Assembly: GCA_022414725.1 (NCBI GenBank)
Contig: JAJSRW010000760.1
Span: forward strand, 1-64,000
Direction: 5' to 3'
Source of the DNA: Microglena sp. YARC
Lineage: Eukaryota; Chlorophyta; Chlorophyceae; Chlamydomonadales; Chlamydomonadaceae
DNA length: 64,000 bases
Under the pieces are notes generated by a model. The model was not told the DNA's origin. It saw nothing but the letters and a program-made list of their open reading frames with translations, and did no database searches. The translations under genes were made by a program, and so were the position numbers. Shown in pieces: positions 1 to 14,354 of the stretch (position 1 is its first letter; each line of letters begins with the position of its first letter).

Positions 1-3000
1 GGTGGTTGGGCTGGTTGGTGGCTTGGTTTGTTTCTGGCTTTCCCTGCACCCTGCTGTCGCCGCCACCCGAATGTGGGTTGGGACTGTGGTGGGTTGGTGG
101 GTGACGGCTTGGTTGGCATTGGTTTGTTTCTGGGATCTCTCCTGCCCCGCTGACTGTCCGCCACCCCCCTCCTTGGGGATTTGGCGGCGTTGGGTGGTGG
201 GCTGGCTTGGGTTGGCTTGGTTTGTTTCTGGCTTCCTGTGCCCCGCGTCCCCCCCCGCATTGGTTGGGCTGGGTTGGGTGGGTTGGGACTGGCTTGGGTT
301 CGGCTTGTTGTGTATTGATGGATTAATACTGCCACACCTGATGTCAGCCGCCCCCCCTTGGGGTTGGGCTGGGTTGGTTGGATTGGGCTGCGGCTTGGGT
401 TGAGCTTGTTTGTTTCATGGATTCTCCTGCACTGAATGTCCCCGACCCCGCTTTGGGTTGGACTGATGGTGGTTGGGCGGCATGGGTTGGTTGGTTGTTC
501 GTGCTCTACCTGCCCCCTGCTTAAGCCGACACGCATGGGTGGGCCAGGGTTGGGTTGGGTTGGGATGGCTTGGTTGGCTTGGTTTGTTTAATTGGCTTCT
601 CCTGCCCCTGATGTCACGCAGACCAACCGCATTGGGTTGGGATGGGTTTTGGGTTGGGTTGGATGACTTTGGGTTGGCTTGGTGGTTTATGGATTATAAC
701 CTGCAACACTGATGTCAGCCAGACCAGCCGGCATTTGGTTTGGATGGGTTGGGTTGGGTTGGGATGGCTTGGTTGGCTTGGTTTGTTTTATGATTATACC
801 TGCAACACTGATGTCAGCCAGGACCACCCGCATTGGGTTTGGGATGGTTGGGTTGGGTGGGATGGCTTGGGGTTGGCTTGGTTTTGTTTATGATTATACC
901 TGCAACACTGATGTCAAGCCAGAACCACCCGCAATTGGGTTGGGGGATGGGTTGGGTTGGGTGGCATGGGTGGCCTTGGTTTGTTAATGGATTATACCTG
1001 CAACACTGATTGTCAGCCAGACCACCCGCATTGGGTTGGGATGGGTTGGGTTGGGTTGGGCATGGCTTGGGTTTGGCTTGGTTTGTTATTGGATTATACC
1101 TGCAACACTGATGTCAGCCAGACCACCCGCATTGGGTTGGGATGGGTTGGGTTGGGGTTGGGTTGGGATGGCTTGGTTGGCTTGGTTTGTTTATGGATTA
1201 TACCTGCAACACTGATGTCAGCCAGACCACCCAGCATTGGGTTGGGATGGGTTGGGTTGGGTTGGGATGGCTTGGTTTGGCTTGGTTTGTTTATGGATTA
1301 TTACCTGCAACACTGATGTCAGCCAGACCACCCGCATTTGGGTTGGGATGGTTGGGTTGGCGTTGGATGGCTTGGGTTGGCTTGGTTTGTTTTATGGATT
1401 ATCTGCAACACTGATGTCAGCCAGACCACCCCGGCATTTGGTTGGGATGGGTTGGGTTGGGTTGATGGCTGTGGGTGGCTTGGTTTGTTTATGGATTATA
1501 CCTTTCAAACACTGAAAAATGTCAGCCAGACCACCCGCCATTGGTGTTGGGATGGATGGGTGGGTTGGGGTGTGGGATGGCTTGGGTTGGCTTGTTTGTT
1601 TATGGAATTATAACTGCAACACTGCATTGTCAGCCAGCACCAACCGCATTGGGTTGGATGGGTTGGGTTGGGTTGGGGATGCTTGGGTTGGCTTGGTTTG
1701 TTTATGGATTATACCCTGCAACACTGATGTCAAGCAGACCACCCGCATTGGGTTGGGGATGGGCATGGGCTTGGTTGGGATGCATTGGGTTGGGCTTGGC
1801 TTGGTTTTGTTTAATGGATTATACCTGCAAAACACTGATGTCAGCCAGACCACCCGCATGGTTGGGATGGGTTGCGGTTGGGTTGGGATAGGCTTGGGTT
1901 GCTTGGTATTGTTTATGGATTATACTGCAACACTGATGTCAGCCATACCACCCGCATTGGGTTGGGATGTTGGGTTGGGTTGGGTTGGATGGCTTGGGTG
2001 GCTTGTTTGTTTATGATATACTGCAACACTGATGGTCAGCCAGACCACCCGCATGGCGTTGGGATGCGGGTTGGGTGGGTGTTGGGATTGGCTTGGGGGT
2101 TGGCTTGCGTTTGTTTTGGAATGATTTACCTGCATGATGTCAGCCAGACCACCCGCATTGGGTTGGATGGTTGGGTCTGGGTTGGATGCTTGGGTTGGCT
2201 TGGATTGTTTAATGGCATTATATCTGCAAAAACCCCAAAAACTTTATGTCAGCCAGGAACCACCCGCATTTGGTGGGATGGGTGGGTTGGGTTGGGATGG
2301 CTGGGGTTGGCTTGGTTTGTTTATTGGATTTATACCTGCAACACTTGATGTCAGGCCAGACCACCCGCATTGGGTTGGGATGGGTTTGGTGGGTTGGGAT
2401 GGCTTGGGTTGGCTTGGTTTGTTTATGATTATTACCTGCAACACTGATGTCGCCCAGACCACCCGCATTGGGTTGGGATGTGGGTTGGTTGGGTTGGGAT
2501 GGCTTGGGTTGGCTTGGTTTGTTTTGGATTATACCTGCAACACTTGATGCAGCCCAGACCACCCGATTGGCGTTGGGATGGGTTGGGTTGGGTTGGATGG
2601 CTTGGGTTGGCCTTGGTTTGTTTATGGATTATACCTGCAACACTGATGTCAGCCAGACCACCCGCATGGGTTGGGATGGGATGGGTGGGTTGGATGGCAT
2701 GGGTTGCTTGGTTTGTTTATGGATTATACCTGCAAACACTGATGTCAGCCAGACCAACCCTGCATTGGGTTTGGATGGGTTGGGGTTGGGTTGGGTGGCT
2801 TGGGTTGGCTTTGGTTTGTTTATGGATTTATACCTGCAACCACTGATGTCAGCCAAGAACCACCCGCCATTGGGTTTGGATGGGGTGGGTTGGGTTGGGA
2901 TGGCTTGGTTGGCTTGGTTGTTTATGGATTATACCTGCAACAACTGATGTCAGCCAGTACCACCCGCATTTGGGTTGGATGGGTTGGGTTGGGTTTGGGA

Positions 3001-6000
3001 TGCGCTTGGCTTAGGCTTGGTTGTTTATGGCATTATACCTGCAACAACTTGATGTCAGACAGACCACCCGCATTGGGTTGGGATGGTTGGGTTGGTTTGG
3101 GATGGCTTGGTTCGCTTTGGTTTGTTTATGGATTATACCTGCAACAACTGATGTCAAGCCAGACCACCCGCATGGGGTTGGGAATGGGTTGGGTTGGGTT
3201 GGGATGGCTGGTTGGCTTGGTTTGTTTATGGGCATGTATACCTGCAACACTGATGTCAGCCAGACCATCCCGCCATTGAGGTTGGGAGTTGGGTTGGGTT
3301 GGTTATGGCTTGGGTTGGACTTTGGTTTGTTTATGGATTTATACCTGCCAACACATGGATGTCAGCCAGCACCACCCGCATTGGGTTGGGATGGGTTGGG
3401 TTGGGTTGGGATGGCTTGGGTTGGCTGGTTTGTTTTGGATTATACCTTTGCAAACACTGATGTTTCAGCCAGACCACCCCGCATTGGGTTGGGATTGCGG
3501 TTGGGTTGGGTTGGGAGTGGCTTTGGGGTTGGCTTGGTTTGTTTTGATTATACCTGTTCAACACTGATTGTCGCCAGACCACCCGCATTGGGTTGGGATG
3601 GGATGGGTATGGGTTGGGTATGGCTTGGGTTGGCTTGCGTTTGTTTTATGGATTATACCCTGCAAAACACTTGATGTCAGCCAGACCACCCGCATTGGGT
3701 TGGGATGGGTTGGGTGGGTTGGATGGCTCATTTGGGTTGGCCTTGGTTTGTTTATGGATTATACCTGCAACACTGATGTCAAGGCCAGACCACCCGCATT
3801 GGGTTGGGATGATGGGTTGGGTCTGGGTTGGGATGGCTTGGGTTGGCTTGGTTGTTTATGGATTATACCATGCACAATGATGTCAGCCAGACCACCCGCA
3901 TTGGGTTGGGATGGGTGGCGGTTGGGTTGGGATGGCTTGGGTTGGCTTGCGCGTTTGTTTATGATTATACCTGCAACCACTGATGTCAGCCAGACCCACC
4001 CGCATTGGTTGGGGGATGGCGTTGGGTTGGGTTGGGATGGCTTGGTTGGCTTGTTTGTTTATGCGATTATACCTGCAACACTGATGTCAGCCAGACCACC
4101 CGCATTGGGTTGGGATTGGGTTGGGTTGGGTTGGGATGGCTTGGGTTGGCTTGGTGTTGTTTATTGGATTATACCTGCAACACTGATGTCAGCCAGACAC
4201 CCGCAATTGCGGGTTGGATGGATGGGTTGGGTGGGTTGGGATGCTTGGCGTTGGCTTTGCGTTTGTTTATGGATTATACCTGCACACTGATGTTCAGCCA
4301 GACCACCCGCATTGGGTTGGGATGGATGGGTTTTGGAGTTGGGGGATGGCTTGGGTTGGCTTGGTTTGTTTATGGTTTTATACCTGCAAACACTGATCTG
4401 TCAGCAGACCACCCGCTTGGGTTGGGTGGGTTGGGGTTGGGTTGCGGATGGCTTGGGTTTGGCTTGGTTGTGTTTATGGATTATTACCTGCAAACCACTG
4501 ATGTCAGCCGACCACCCCGCATTGGGTTGGGGATGGGTTGTGTTGGGTTGGGATTGGCTTGGCTTTGGCTTGGTTTGTTTATGGATTAACCTGCAAACAT
4601 TGATGTCAGCCAGACCACCCGCATTGGGTTGGGATGGGGTTGGGTTGGGTTGGGATGCTTGGGTTGGCTTGGTTTGTTTATGATTAATACCTGCAACACT
4701 GATGTCAGCCAGACACCCGCATTGGGTGTTGGGATGGTTTGGGGGTTGGATGGCTGGGTTGGCTTTGTTTGTTTATGGATATTATACGCAACATTTGAAT
4801 GTCAGCCCAGACCACCCGCATGGGGGTGGGATGGGTTGGGTTGGGTTGGATGGCTTGGGTTGCTTGGTTTTGTTGTATGGATTTACCTGCAAACACTGAT
4901 GTAGACCAGACCCACCCCATTGGGTTGGGATGGGTTGGGTTGGGTGGATGGCTTGGGTGGCTTGGGTTTAGTTTATGGATTATACCCTGCCAACACTGAT
5001 GTTCAGCCAGACCACCCGCATTGGTGGATGGGGTTTGGTTGGTTGGGATGGCTTGGGTTGCTTTGGTTTTTTATGGATTATACCTGCCACACTGATGTCC
5101 AGCCAGACCACCCGCATTGGGTTGGGGATGGGTTGGGTTGGGTTGGGATGGCTGGGGTTGGCTTGGTTTGTTTATGGATTATACCTGCAACACTGATTGT
5201 CAGGCCAGACCACCCGCCCATTGGGTTGGAATGGGTTGGTTGGGTTGGGATGGCCTTGGTTGGCTTGGTTTGTTTATGGATCCTAACCTGCACACCTGAT
5301 GTCAGCCAGACCACCCGCATTGGGTTGGATGATGGGTTGGTTTGGGTTGGGATGGCTTGGTTGGCCTTGGTTGTGTTTTATGGATTTTATTACCTGCCAA
5401 CACTGATGTCAGCCAGACCACGCGCATTTGGGTTGGGGATGGTTGCGGTTGGGTTGGGAATGCTGCGGTTGGCTTGTTTGTTTATGGATTATACTTAACA
5501 CTGGAGCCGACCACCCCGCATTATACTTGGGTTGGCTTGGTTTGTTTATGGATTTATACTGCAACACTGATGTCAGCCAGGACCACCCGCATTGGGTGGG
5601 GATGGGATGGGGTTGGTTGGGTTGGATGGCTTGGGGTTGCTGGTTTGTTTATGATTATACCTGCAACACTGATGTCAGCCAGACCACCCGCATTTGGGTT
5701 GGGATGGGTTGGTGGTTGGGTAGGGATGGCTTGATGGGGTTATGGGTTGGGATGGGTTTGGGTTGGGTTGGGTTGGGATGGCTTGGCTGGCTTGGTTTGT
5801 TTATGGATTATACCTGCAACACTTTGATGTCAAGCCAGGACCACCCGCATTGGGTTGGGATGGGTTGGGTTGGGTTGGGATGTGCTTGGCTTGGCTTGTT
5901 TATGATTATACCTGCACCACTGGATGTTATTGCGGTTGGACGTTGGGTTGGGGTTGGGATGGTTGGGTTGCTTTTGCCGTTGTTTATGGATTATACCTGC

Positions 6001-9000
6001 ACACCACTTGATGTCAGCCAGACCCACCCGCATTGGGTTGGGATGGGTGGGTTGGGTTTGGGTTTGGATGCTTGGTCTTGGCTTGGTTTGTTTATGGATT
6101 ATACATGCAACACTGATGTCAGCAGGACTGACCCCCCGCATTTGGGTTGGGTGGCGTTGGGTTGGGTTGGGGATTGGCTTGGGTTGGCTTGGTTTGTTTA
6201 TGGATTAACCTGCAACACTGATGTCAGCCAGACCACCCGGCACTTGGGTTGGGATGGGGGTTGGGTTGGGTTGGGATAGGCTTGGGTTTGGGGTTGTTTA
6301 TGGATTATACCTGCAACACTGATGTCAGCCAGACCACCTGCATTGGGTTGATGGGTTGGGTTGGATTGGGTTGGGATGCTTGGGTTGCCTTGGGTTTGTT
6401 TATGGTCTATATTCTGCAAACACTGGATGAGAGCCAGACCACCCGCTTTGGGTTGGGATGGGAATTGGGTTGGGTCTGGGTGGATGGGCTGGGTGGGTTG
6501 GCTTGGTTGGTTTTTTATGGATTATACCTTGCCAACACTGATGCTCAGCACCACCCGCAGATGGGATTGGTTGGGTGGGATTGGCTTGGGTCGGCTTGGT
6601 TTGTTTATGGCATTTATACCTGCAACACTGATGTCAGCCAGACCACCCGGCATTTGGGTTGGGATGGGTTGGGTTGGGTTGTTGTTGGGTGGCTTGGGTT
6701 TGGCTTGGTTTGTTTATGGATTATACTGCAACCCACTGATGTCTAGGGGGACACCCGGCATTGGGTTGGATCGGGTTGGGTTGGGTTGATGGCTTGGGTT
6801 GGCTTGGTTTGTTTATGGATTATACCTGCAACACTGATGGGATCAGCCAGACCACCCGCATTGGGTTGGGATGGGTTGGGTTGGGTTGGGATGGCTTGGG
6901 TTGGCTTGTTTTGTTTATGCACACTGATTAGCCAGTACCTGCAATTGGGATGGGTTGGTTGGGTTGGGATGGCTTGGTTGGCCTTGGGTTTGTTTACTGA
7001 TGTCAGCCAGACCACCCGCATTGGGGTTGGGATGGGTTGGGTGGGTTGGGATGGCTTGGGTTGGCTTGGTTTGTTTTATGGATTATACCTGCAACACTGA
7101 TGTCAGCCAGACCACCCGCATTGGGTTGGGATGGGTTGGGTTGGGTTGGGATGGCTTGGGTTGGCTTGGTTTGTTTATGGATATACCTGCAACACTGATG
7201 GTCAGCTCAGACCACCGCATTGGGTGGGATGATTGGGTTGGGTTTTGGGATGGCTTGGGTTGGCTTGGTTTGTTTATGGATTATACCTGCAACACTGATG
7301 TCAGCCAGACCACCCGCATTGGGTTGGGATGGGTTGGGTTGGGTTGGGATGCTTGGGTTGGCTTGGTTTTGTTTATGGATTTATACCTGCCAAACACTGA
7401 TGTCAGCCAGTTACCACCCGCATTGGGTTGGGATGGGAATTTGGGTTTGGGTTGGGATGGCTTGGGTTGGCTTGGTTTGTTTATGGATTAATACGCAACA
7501 CTGATGTCAGCCGACCACCCGCATTGGTTTGGGATGGGTTGGGTTGGGTTGGGATGGCTTGGGGTTGCTTGGTTTGTTTATGGATTATATTCTGCAACAC
7601 CTGATGTCAGCCAGAACCACCCGCATTGGGTTGGATGTTGGGTTGGGTTGGGATGGCTTGGGTTGGCTTGGTTTGTTTATGGATTATACCTGCAAACAAG
7701 CGCAGCACCCGCATGGGTTTGGGATGTTGGGTTGGTTGGGATGGCTTGGGTTGGCTTGGTTTGGTTTATGGATAATACCAGACCACCCGCATTGGGTTGG
7801 GTTGGGTTGGGTTGGGTTTGGGATGGGTTGGGTTGGTTTTGTTTTATGGATTTAAACCCTGCAACACTGCGCCAGACCACCCGCAATTGGGTTGGCTTGG
7901 TTTGTTATGGATTATACCTGCAACACTGATGTCAGCCAGACCACCCGCATTGGGTTGGGATGGGTTGGGTTGGGTTGGGATGGCTTGGGTTGGCCAGACC
8001 ACCCGCTTGGTTTGTTTTGGGTGGGATGGATTATACCTGCAACACTGATGTCAGCCAGACCACCCGCATTGGGTTGGGATGGGTTGGGTTGGGTTTGGGA
8101 TGGCTTGGGTTGGCTTGGTTTGTTTATGGATTATACCTGCAACACTGATGTCAGCCCAGACCACCCGCATTGGTTGGGATGGGTTGGGTTGGGTTGGGAT
8201 GGCTTGGGTTGGCTTGGTTTGTTTATGGATTATACCTGCAACACTGATGTCAGCCAGACCACCCGCATTGGGTTGGGATGGGTTGGGTTGGGTTGGGATG
8301 GCTTGGCTTGGCCTTGGTTTGTTTATGGATTTAATACCTGCACACTGATGTCAGCCAGACCACCCGCATTGGGTTGGGATGGGTTGGGTTTGGGTTGGGA
8401 TGGCTTGGGTTGGCTTGGTTTGTTTATGGATTATACCTGCAACACTGATGTCAGCCCTTGACCACCCGCATTGGGTTGGGATGGGTTGGGTTGGGTTTGG
8501 GGATGGCTTGGGTTGGCTTGGTTTGTTTTATGGATTATACCTGCAACACTGATGTCAGCCAGACCACCCGCATTGGGTTGGGATGGGTTGGGTTGGGTTG
8601 GGATGGCTTGGGTTGGCTTGGTTTGTTTATATGATTATACCTGCAACACTTGATGTCAGCCAGACCACCCGCCATTGGGTTGGGATGGGTGGGTTGGGTT
8701 GGGTTGGGATGGCTTGGGTTGGCTTGGTTTGTTTATGGATTATACCTGCAACACTGATGTCAGGCCAGACCACCCGCATTGGGTTGGGGTTGGGTTGGGT
8801 TTGGATGGGTTGGGTGGGTTGGGATGGCTTGGGTTGGCTTTTGGTTTGTTTATGGATTATACCTGCAACACTGATGTCAGCCCAGACCCACCCGCAGTGG
8901 GTTGGGATGGGTTGGGTTGGGTTTGGGATGGCTTGGGTTGGCTTGGTTTTGTTTATGGATTATACCTGCAACACTGATGTCAGCCAGACCACCCCGCATT

Positions 9001-12000
9001 GGGTTGGATGGGTTGGGTGGGTTGGGTTGGGATGGCTTGGGTTGGCTTTTCTGGTTTGTTTTGTTTTGATGGATTTATACCTGCAAACACTGATGTCAGC
9101 CGAGACCACCCGCATTGGGTTGGATGGGTTGGGTTGGGTTGGGATGGCCTTGGTTGGCTTGGTTTGTTTGTTTATGGATTATACCTGCAAACACTGATGT
9201 CAGCCAGACCACCCGCATTGGTTGGGATGGGTTGGGTTGGGTTGGGATGGCTTGGGTTGGCTTGGTTTGTTTATGGATTATACCCTGCAACACTGATGTC
9301 AAGCCAGACCACCCGCATTGGGTTGGGGATGGGTTGGGTTGGGTTGGGATGGCTTGGGGTTTGGCTTGGTTTGTTTATGGATTATACCTGCAACACTGAT
9401 GTCAGCCAGACCACCCGCATTTTTGGGTTGGGATGGGTTTTGGGTTGGGTTGGGTTTGGAACACTGATGTCAGGCCAGACCACCCGCATTGGGTTGGCTT
9501 GGTTTTGGTTTTTGTTTATGGATTATACCTGCAACACTGATGTCAGCCAGACCACCCGCATTGGGTTGGGAATGGGTTGGGTTGGGTTGGGATGGCTTGG
9601 GTTGGCTTGGTTTGTTTTATGGATTATACCTGCAACACTGATGTCAGCCAGACCACCCGCATTGGGTTTGGGATGGGTTGGGTTGGGTTGGGATGGCTTG
9701 GGTTGGCTTGGTTTGTTTATGGATTATTACCTGCAACACTGATGTCAGCCAGAAACCACCGCGCCATTGGGTTGGGATGGGTTGGGTTGGGTTGGGATGG
9801 CTTGGGTTGGCTTGGTTTGTTTATGGATTATACCTGCAACACTGATGTCAGCAGACCACCCGCATTTGGGTTGGGATGGGTTGGGTTGGGTTGGGATGGC
9901 TTGGGTTGGCTTGGTTTGTTTATGGATTATACCTGCAACACTGATGTCAGCCAGACCACCCGCATTGGGTTGGGATGGGTTTGGGTTGGGTTGGGATGGC
10001 TTGGGTTGGCTTGTTTGTTTATGGATTATACCTGCAACACTGATGTCAGCCAGACCACCCGCATTAGGGTTGGGATGGGTGGGTTGGGTTGGGTGGGTTG
10101 GGATGGCTTGGGTTGGCTTGGTTTGTTTATGGATTATACCTGCAACACTGATGTCAGCCAGACCACCCGCATTGGGTTTGGGATGGGTTGGGTTGGGTTG
10201 GGATGGCTTGGGTTTGGCTTTGGTTTGTTTATGGATTATACCTGCAACACTGATGTCAGCCAGACCACCCGCATTGGGTTGGATGGGTTGGGTTGGGTTG
10301 GGATGGCTTGGTTTATGGCTTGGTTTGTTTTATGGATTATACCTGCAACACTGATGTCAGCCAGACCAACCCGCCATTGGGTTGGGATGGGTTGGGTTGG
10401 GTTGGGTTGGGTTTAATGGATTATACCTGCACACTTGGGTTGGGCTTGGTTTGTTTGTTTATGGATTATACCTGCAACCTACTGATGTCAGCCAGACCAC
10501 CCGCATTGGGTTGGGATGGGTTGGGTTGGGTTGGGATGGCTTGGGTTGGCTTGGTTTTGTTTATGGATTTAATACCTGCAACACTTGATGTCAGCCAGAC
10601 CACCCGCATTGGGTTGGGATGGGTTGGGTTGGGTTTGGGATGGCTTGGGTTGGCTTGGTTTGTTTATGGATTTATACCTGCAACACCTGATGTCAGCCAG
10701 ACCACCCGCATTGGGTTGGGATGGGTTGGGTTGGGTTTGGGGTTGGCTTGGTTTTGTTTATTGGCTTGGGTTTTGGCTTGGGTTTGTTTATGGATTATAC
10801 CTGCAACACTGATGTCAGCCAGACCACCCGCATTGGGTTGGGATGGGTTGGGTTGGGTTGGGATTGGCTTGGGTTGGCTTGTTTTTGTTTATGGATATAT
10901 ACCTGCAACACTGATGTCAGCCAGACCACCCGCATTGGGTTTGGGATGGGTTGGGTTGGGTTGGGATGGCTTGGGTTGGCTTGGTTTGTTTAATTATCCT
11001 GAACACTGATGTCAGCCCTGACCACCCGCATTGGGTTGGGATGGGTTGGGTTGGGTTGGGATGGCTTTTGGCTTTGGTTTGTTTATGGATTATACTGCAA
11101 CACTGATGTTGCAGCCCAGACCACCGCAGTTGGGTTGGGTTGGGGATTGGGATGGTTGGGTGTGGGTTGGGATGGCTATGGATTATACCTGCAACACTGA
11201 TGTCAGCCAGAACCACCCGCATTGGGTTGGGATGGGTTGGGTTGGGTTGGGATGTTGGATTTTTGGCTTGGTTGGCTTTTTGTTTATGGATTATACTGCA
11301 AACACTCAGCCAGACCACCCGCATTGGGTTGGGATGGATGGCCTTGGTTTGGTTTATGGATTATACCTGCAACACTGATGTCAGCCCGCATTGGGTTGGG
11401 ATGGGTTGGGTTGGGTTGGGATGGCTTGGGTTGGCTTGGTTTGTTTATGGATTATACCTGCAACACTGATGTCAGCCAGACCACCCGCATGGGTTGGGAT
11501 GGGTTGGGATGGCTTGGGGGTTGGGATTGGGTTAGGATTGGCTTGGTTGGTTTATGGATTATACCTGCAACACTGATGTCAGCCAGACCACCCGCATTGG
11601 GTTGGGATGGGTTGGGTTGGGTTTGGGATGGCTGGGTTTGGCTTGGTTTGTTTATGGATTATACCTGCAACACTGATGTCAGCCAGACCACCCGCATTGG
11701 GTTGGGATGGGTTGGGTTGGGTTTGGGTGGCTTTGGGTTGGCTTGGTTTGTTTATGGATTATACCTGCAACACTGATGTCAGCCAGACCACCCGCATTGG
11801 TTGGGTGGTTGGGTTGGGTTGGGATGGCTTGGGTGTTGGTTTGTTTATGATTATACCTGCAAACACTGATGTCAGCCTGAGACCCGCATTGGGTTGGGAT
11901 GGGTTGGCTTGGGTTGGCTTGGTTTGTTTATGGATTATACCTGCAACACTGCATGTCAGCCAGACCACCCGCATTGGGTTGGGAATGGGTTTGGTTGGGT

Positions 12001-14068
12001 GGGATGGCTTGGGTTGGCTTGTTTGTTTATGGATTATACCTGCAACACTGATGTCAGCCAGACCACCCGCATTGGGTTGGGATGGGGAAAAAAAAAAAAT
12101 TGGGTTGGGTTGGGATGGCTTGGGTTGGCTTGGTTGTTATGGATTATACTGCAAACAACTGATGTTTGGTTGGTTTATTGGATTATACTGCAACACTGAT
12201 GTCAAGCCAGACCACCCGCATTGCTTGGGTTGGATGGAGCCAGACCACCCCATTGGGGTTGTTTGGGTTGGGTTGGGATGGCTTGGGGTTGGCTTGGTTT
12301 GTTTATGGATTATACCTGCAACCACTGATGTCAGCCAGACCACCCGCATTGGGTTGGGATGGGTTTGGGTTGGGTTGGGATGGCTTGGGTTGGCTTGGTT
12401 TGTTTATGGATTATACCTGCAACACTGATGTCAGCCAGACCACCCGCATTGGGTTGGGGATGGGTTGGGTTGGGTTGGGATGGCTTGGGTTGGCTTGGTT
12501 TGTTTATGGATTATACCTGCCAACACTGATGTCAGCCAGACCACCCGCATTGGTTGGGCGTTGGGTGGGTTGGGTTGGGTTGGGATGGCTTGGTTGTTTA
12601 TGGGCAACACTGATGTCAGCCAGACCACCCGCATTGGGTTGGGATGGGTTGGGTTGGGTTTGGGATGGCTTGGGTTGGCTTGGTTTGTTTATGGATTATT
12701 ACCTGCAACACTGATGTCAGCCAGACCACCCGCATTGGGTTGGGATGGGTTGGGTTGGGTTGGGATGGCTTGGGTTGGCTTGGTTTGTTTATGGATTATA
12801 CCTGCAACACTGATGTCAGCCAGACCACCCGCATTGGGTTGGGATGGGTTGGGTTGGGTTGGGGCATGGCTTGGGTTGGCTTGGTTTGTTTATGGATTAT
12901 ACCTGCAACACTGATGTCAGCCAGGAACCACCCGCATTGGGTTGGGATGGGTTGGGTTGGGTTGGGATGGCTTGGGTTGGCTTGGTTTGTTTATGGATTA
13001 TACCTGCAACACTGATGTCAGCCAGACCACCCGCATTGGGTTGGGATGGGTTGGGTTGGGTTGGGATGGCTTGGGTTGGCTTGGTTTGTTTATGGATTAT
13101 ACCTGCAACACTGATGTTCAGCCAGACCACCCGCATTGGGTTGGGATGGGTTGGGTTTGGGTTGGGATGGCTTGGGTTGGCTTGGTTTGTTTATGGATTA
13201 TACCTGCAACACTTGATGTCAGCCAGACCACCCGCATTGGGTTGGGATGGGTTGGGTTGTTGGTTGGGTTCATGGCTTGGGTTGGCTTGGTTTGTTTATG
13301 GATTATACCTGCAACACTGATGTCAGCCAGACCACCCGCATTGGGTTGGGATGGGTTGGCGTTGGGATGGCTTGGGTTGGCTTGGTTTTGTGTATGGATT
13401 ATACCGGCAACACTGATGTCAGCCAGACCACCCGCATTGGGTTGGGATGGGTTGGGTTGGGTTGGGATGGCTTGGGTTGGCTTGGTTTGTTTATGGATTA
13501 AACCTGCAACACTGATGTCAGCCAGACCACCCGCCATTGGGTTGGGATGGGTTGGGTTGGGTTGGGATGGCTTGGGTTGGCTTGGTTTGTTTATGGATTT
13601 ATACCTGCAAACACTGATGTCAGCCAGACCACCCGCATTGGGTTGGGATGGGATGGGTTGGGTTGGATGGCTTGGTTTGGCTTTGGTTTGTTTATGGATT
13701 ATACCTGCAACACTGATGTCAGCCAGACCACCCGCATTGGATTGGGATGGGTTGGGTTGGGGTTGGGGACTTGGGTTGTTGGTTGGTTGGTTTTGTTTAT
13801 GGATTATACCTGCAACACTGCATGTCAGCCAGACCACCCGCATTGGGTTGGGATGGGTTGGGTTGGGTTGGATTGGCTTGGGTTGGCTTGTTTGTTTATG
13901 GATTATACCTGCAACACTGATGTCAGCCAGACCACCCGCAGTGGGTTGGGATGGGTTGGGTTGGGTTGGGATGGCTTGGGTTGGCTTGGTTTGTTTATGG
14001 ATTATACCTGCAACACTGATGTCAGCCAGACCACCCGCATTGGGTTGGGATGGGTTGGGTTGGGTTGT
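1..14068. repeat. 99-bp minisatellite array 1 (noisy copy)
   Basis: About 140 tandem units of roughly 99 bp fill this stretch. Each unit has a conserved part (plus strand TGATGTCAGCCAGACCACCC) followed by a run of TTGGG/ATGGG steps. On the minus strand the conserved part is a decayed copy of the first ~34 nt of the chlorophyllase-like exon at 57375-57456. Units at the far left are hard to align. The middle has many one-base insertions and deletions, and units near 13-14 kb are almost clean. The array stops mid-unit at 14068, next to sorting nexin intron sequence. Long reading frames here arise because 99 is a multiple of three and the unit has no stop; they are not genes. The G-runs could form quadruplexes. 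Confidence 0.95.
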
Positions 14069-14210
14069 CACAACTCCCCCTCCTCCTCCTTATCATTACC
14101 AACACAAGCACTCATCACCACTCACCATGATAGCTGTCGCAAGCTCTCCTAGAGCGTGGGTGCACCCTCCCCCCACCACCACCCCCACCCCCACCACACA
14201 CACACACACC
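14069..14210 (-). repeat. copy of sorting nexin exon 6 end plus donor
   Basis: Around 14115-14160 the minus strand repeats the last ~35 nt of the exon at 14355-14528 followed by an intact GTGAGT donor, with a few substitutions. A G/GT-rich stretch on the sense strand (C/CA on plus, 14160-14210) precedes it. This is a donor-side duplication lying downstream of the true donor. Confidence 0.75.
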
Positions 14211-14322
14211 TGCATGGAGGACACCCTCTCTCTCATGGCACGCAGGGGGTCTGCCCCTTGAGGGTTGAGTGATGGTCAGTCGGGAGAGCACCCTGCCCCC
14301 TTGCCCACCATCTGGCGGAACA
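14206..14322 (-). repeat. displaced copy of sorting nexin exon 5 end
   Basis: The minus strand carries a ~110-nt copy of the 3' half of the exon at 16544-16759, ending in the same ATGCAG/GTGTG donor context. It lies downstream of exon 6, so it is out of order with the gene. It has a small frame-breaking change and no acceptor, so it is read as a pseudo-exon fragment. Confidence 0.7.
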
Positions 14323-14354
14323 GCTGACCAACACAACCACTCATCACAACTCAC

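Noticed and set aside
1..14068. Telomere or subtelomere because of TTGGG runs
   Set aside because: The G-runs are inside a 99-bp unit with a unique portion, and telomere-like units in this window are CCCTAAA. The array is internal to genes.
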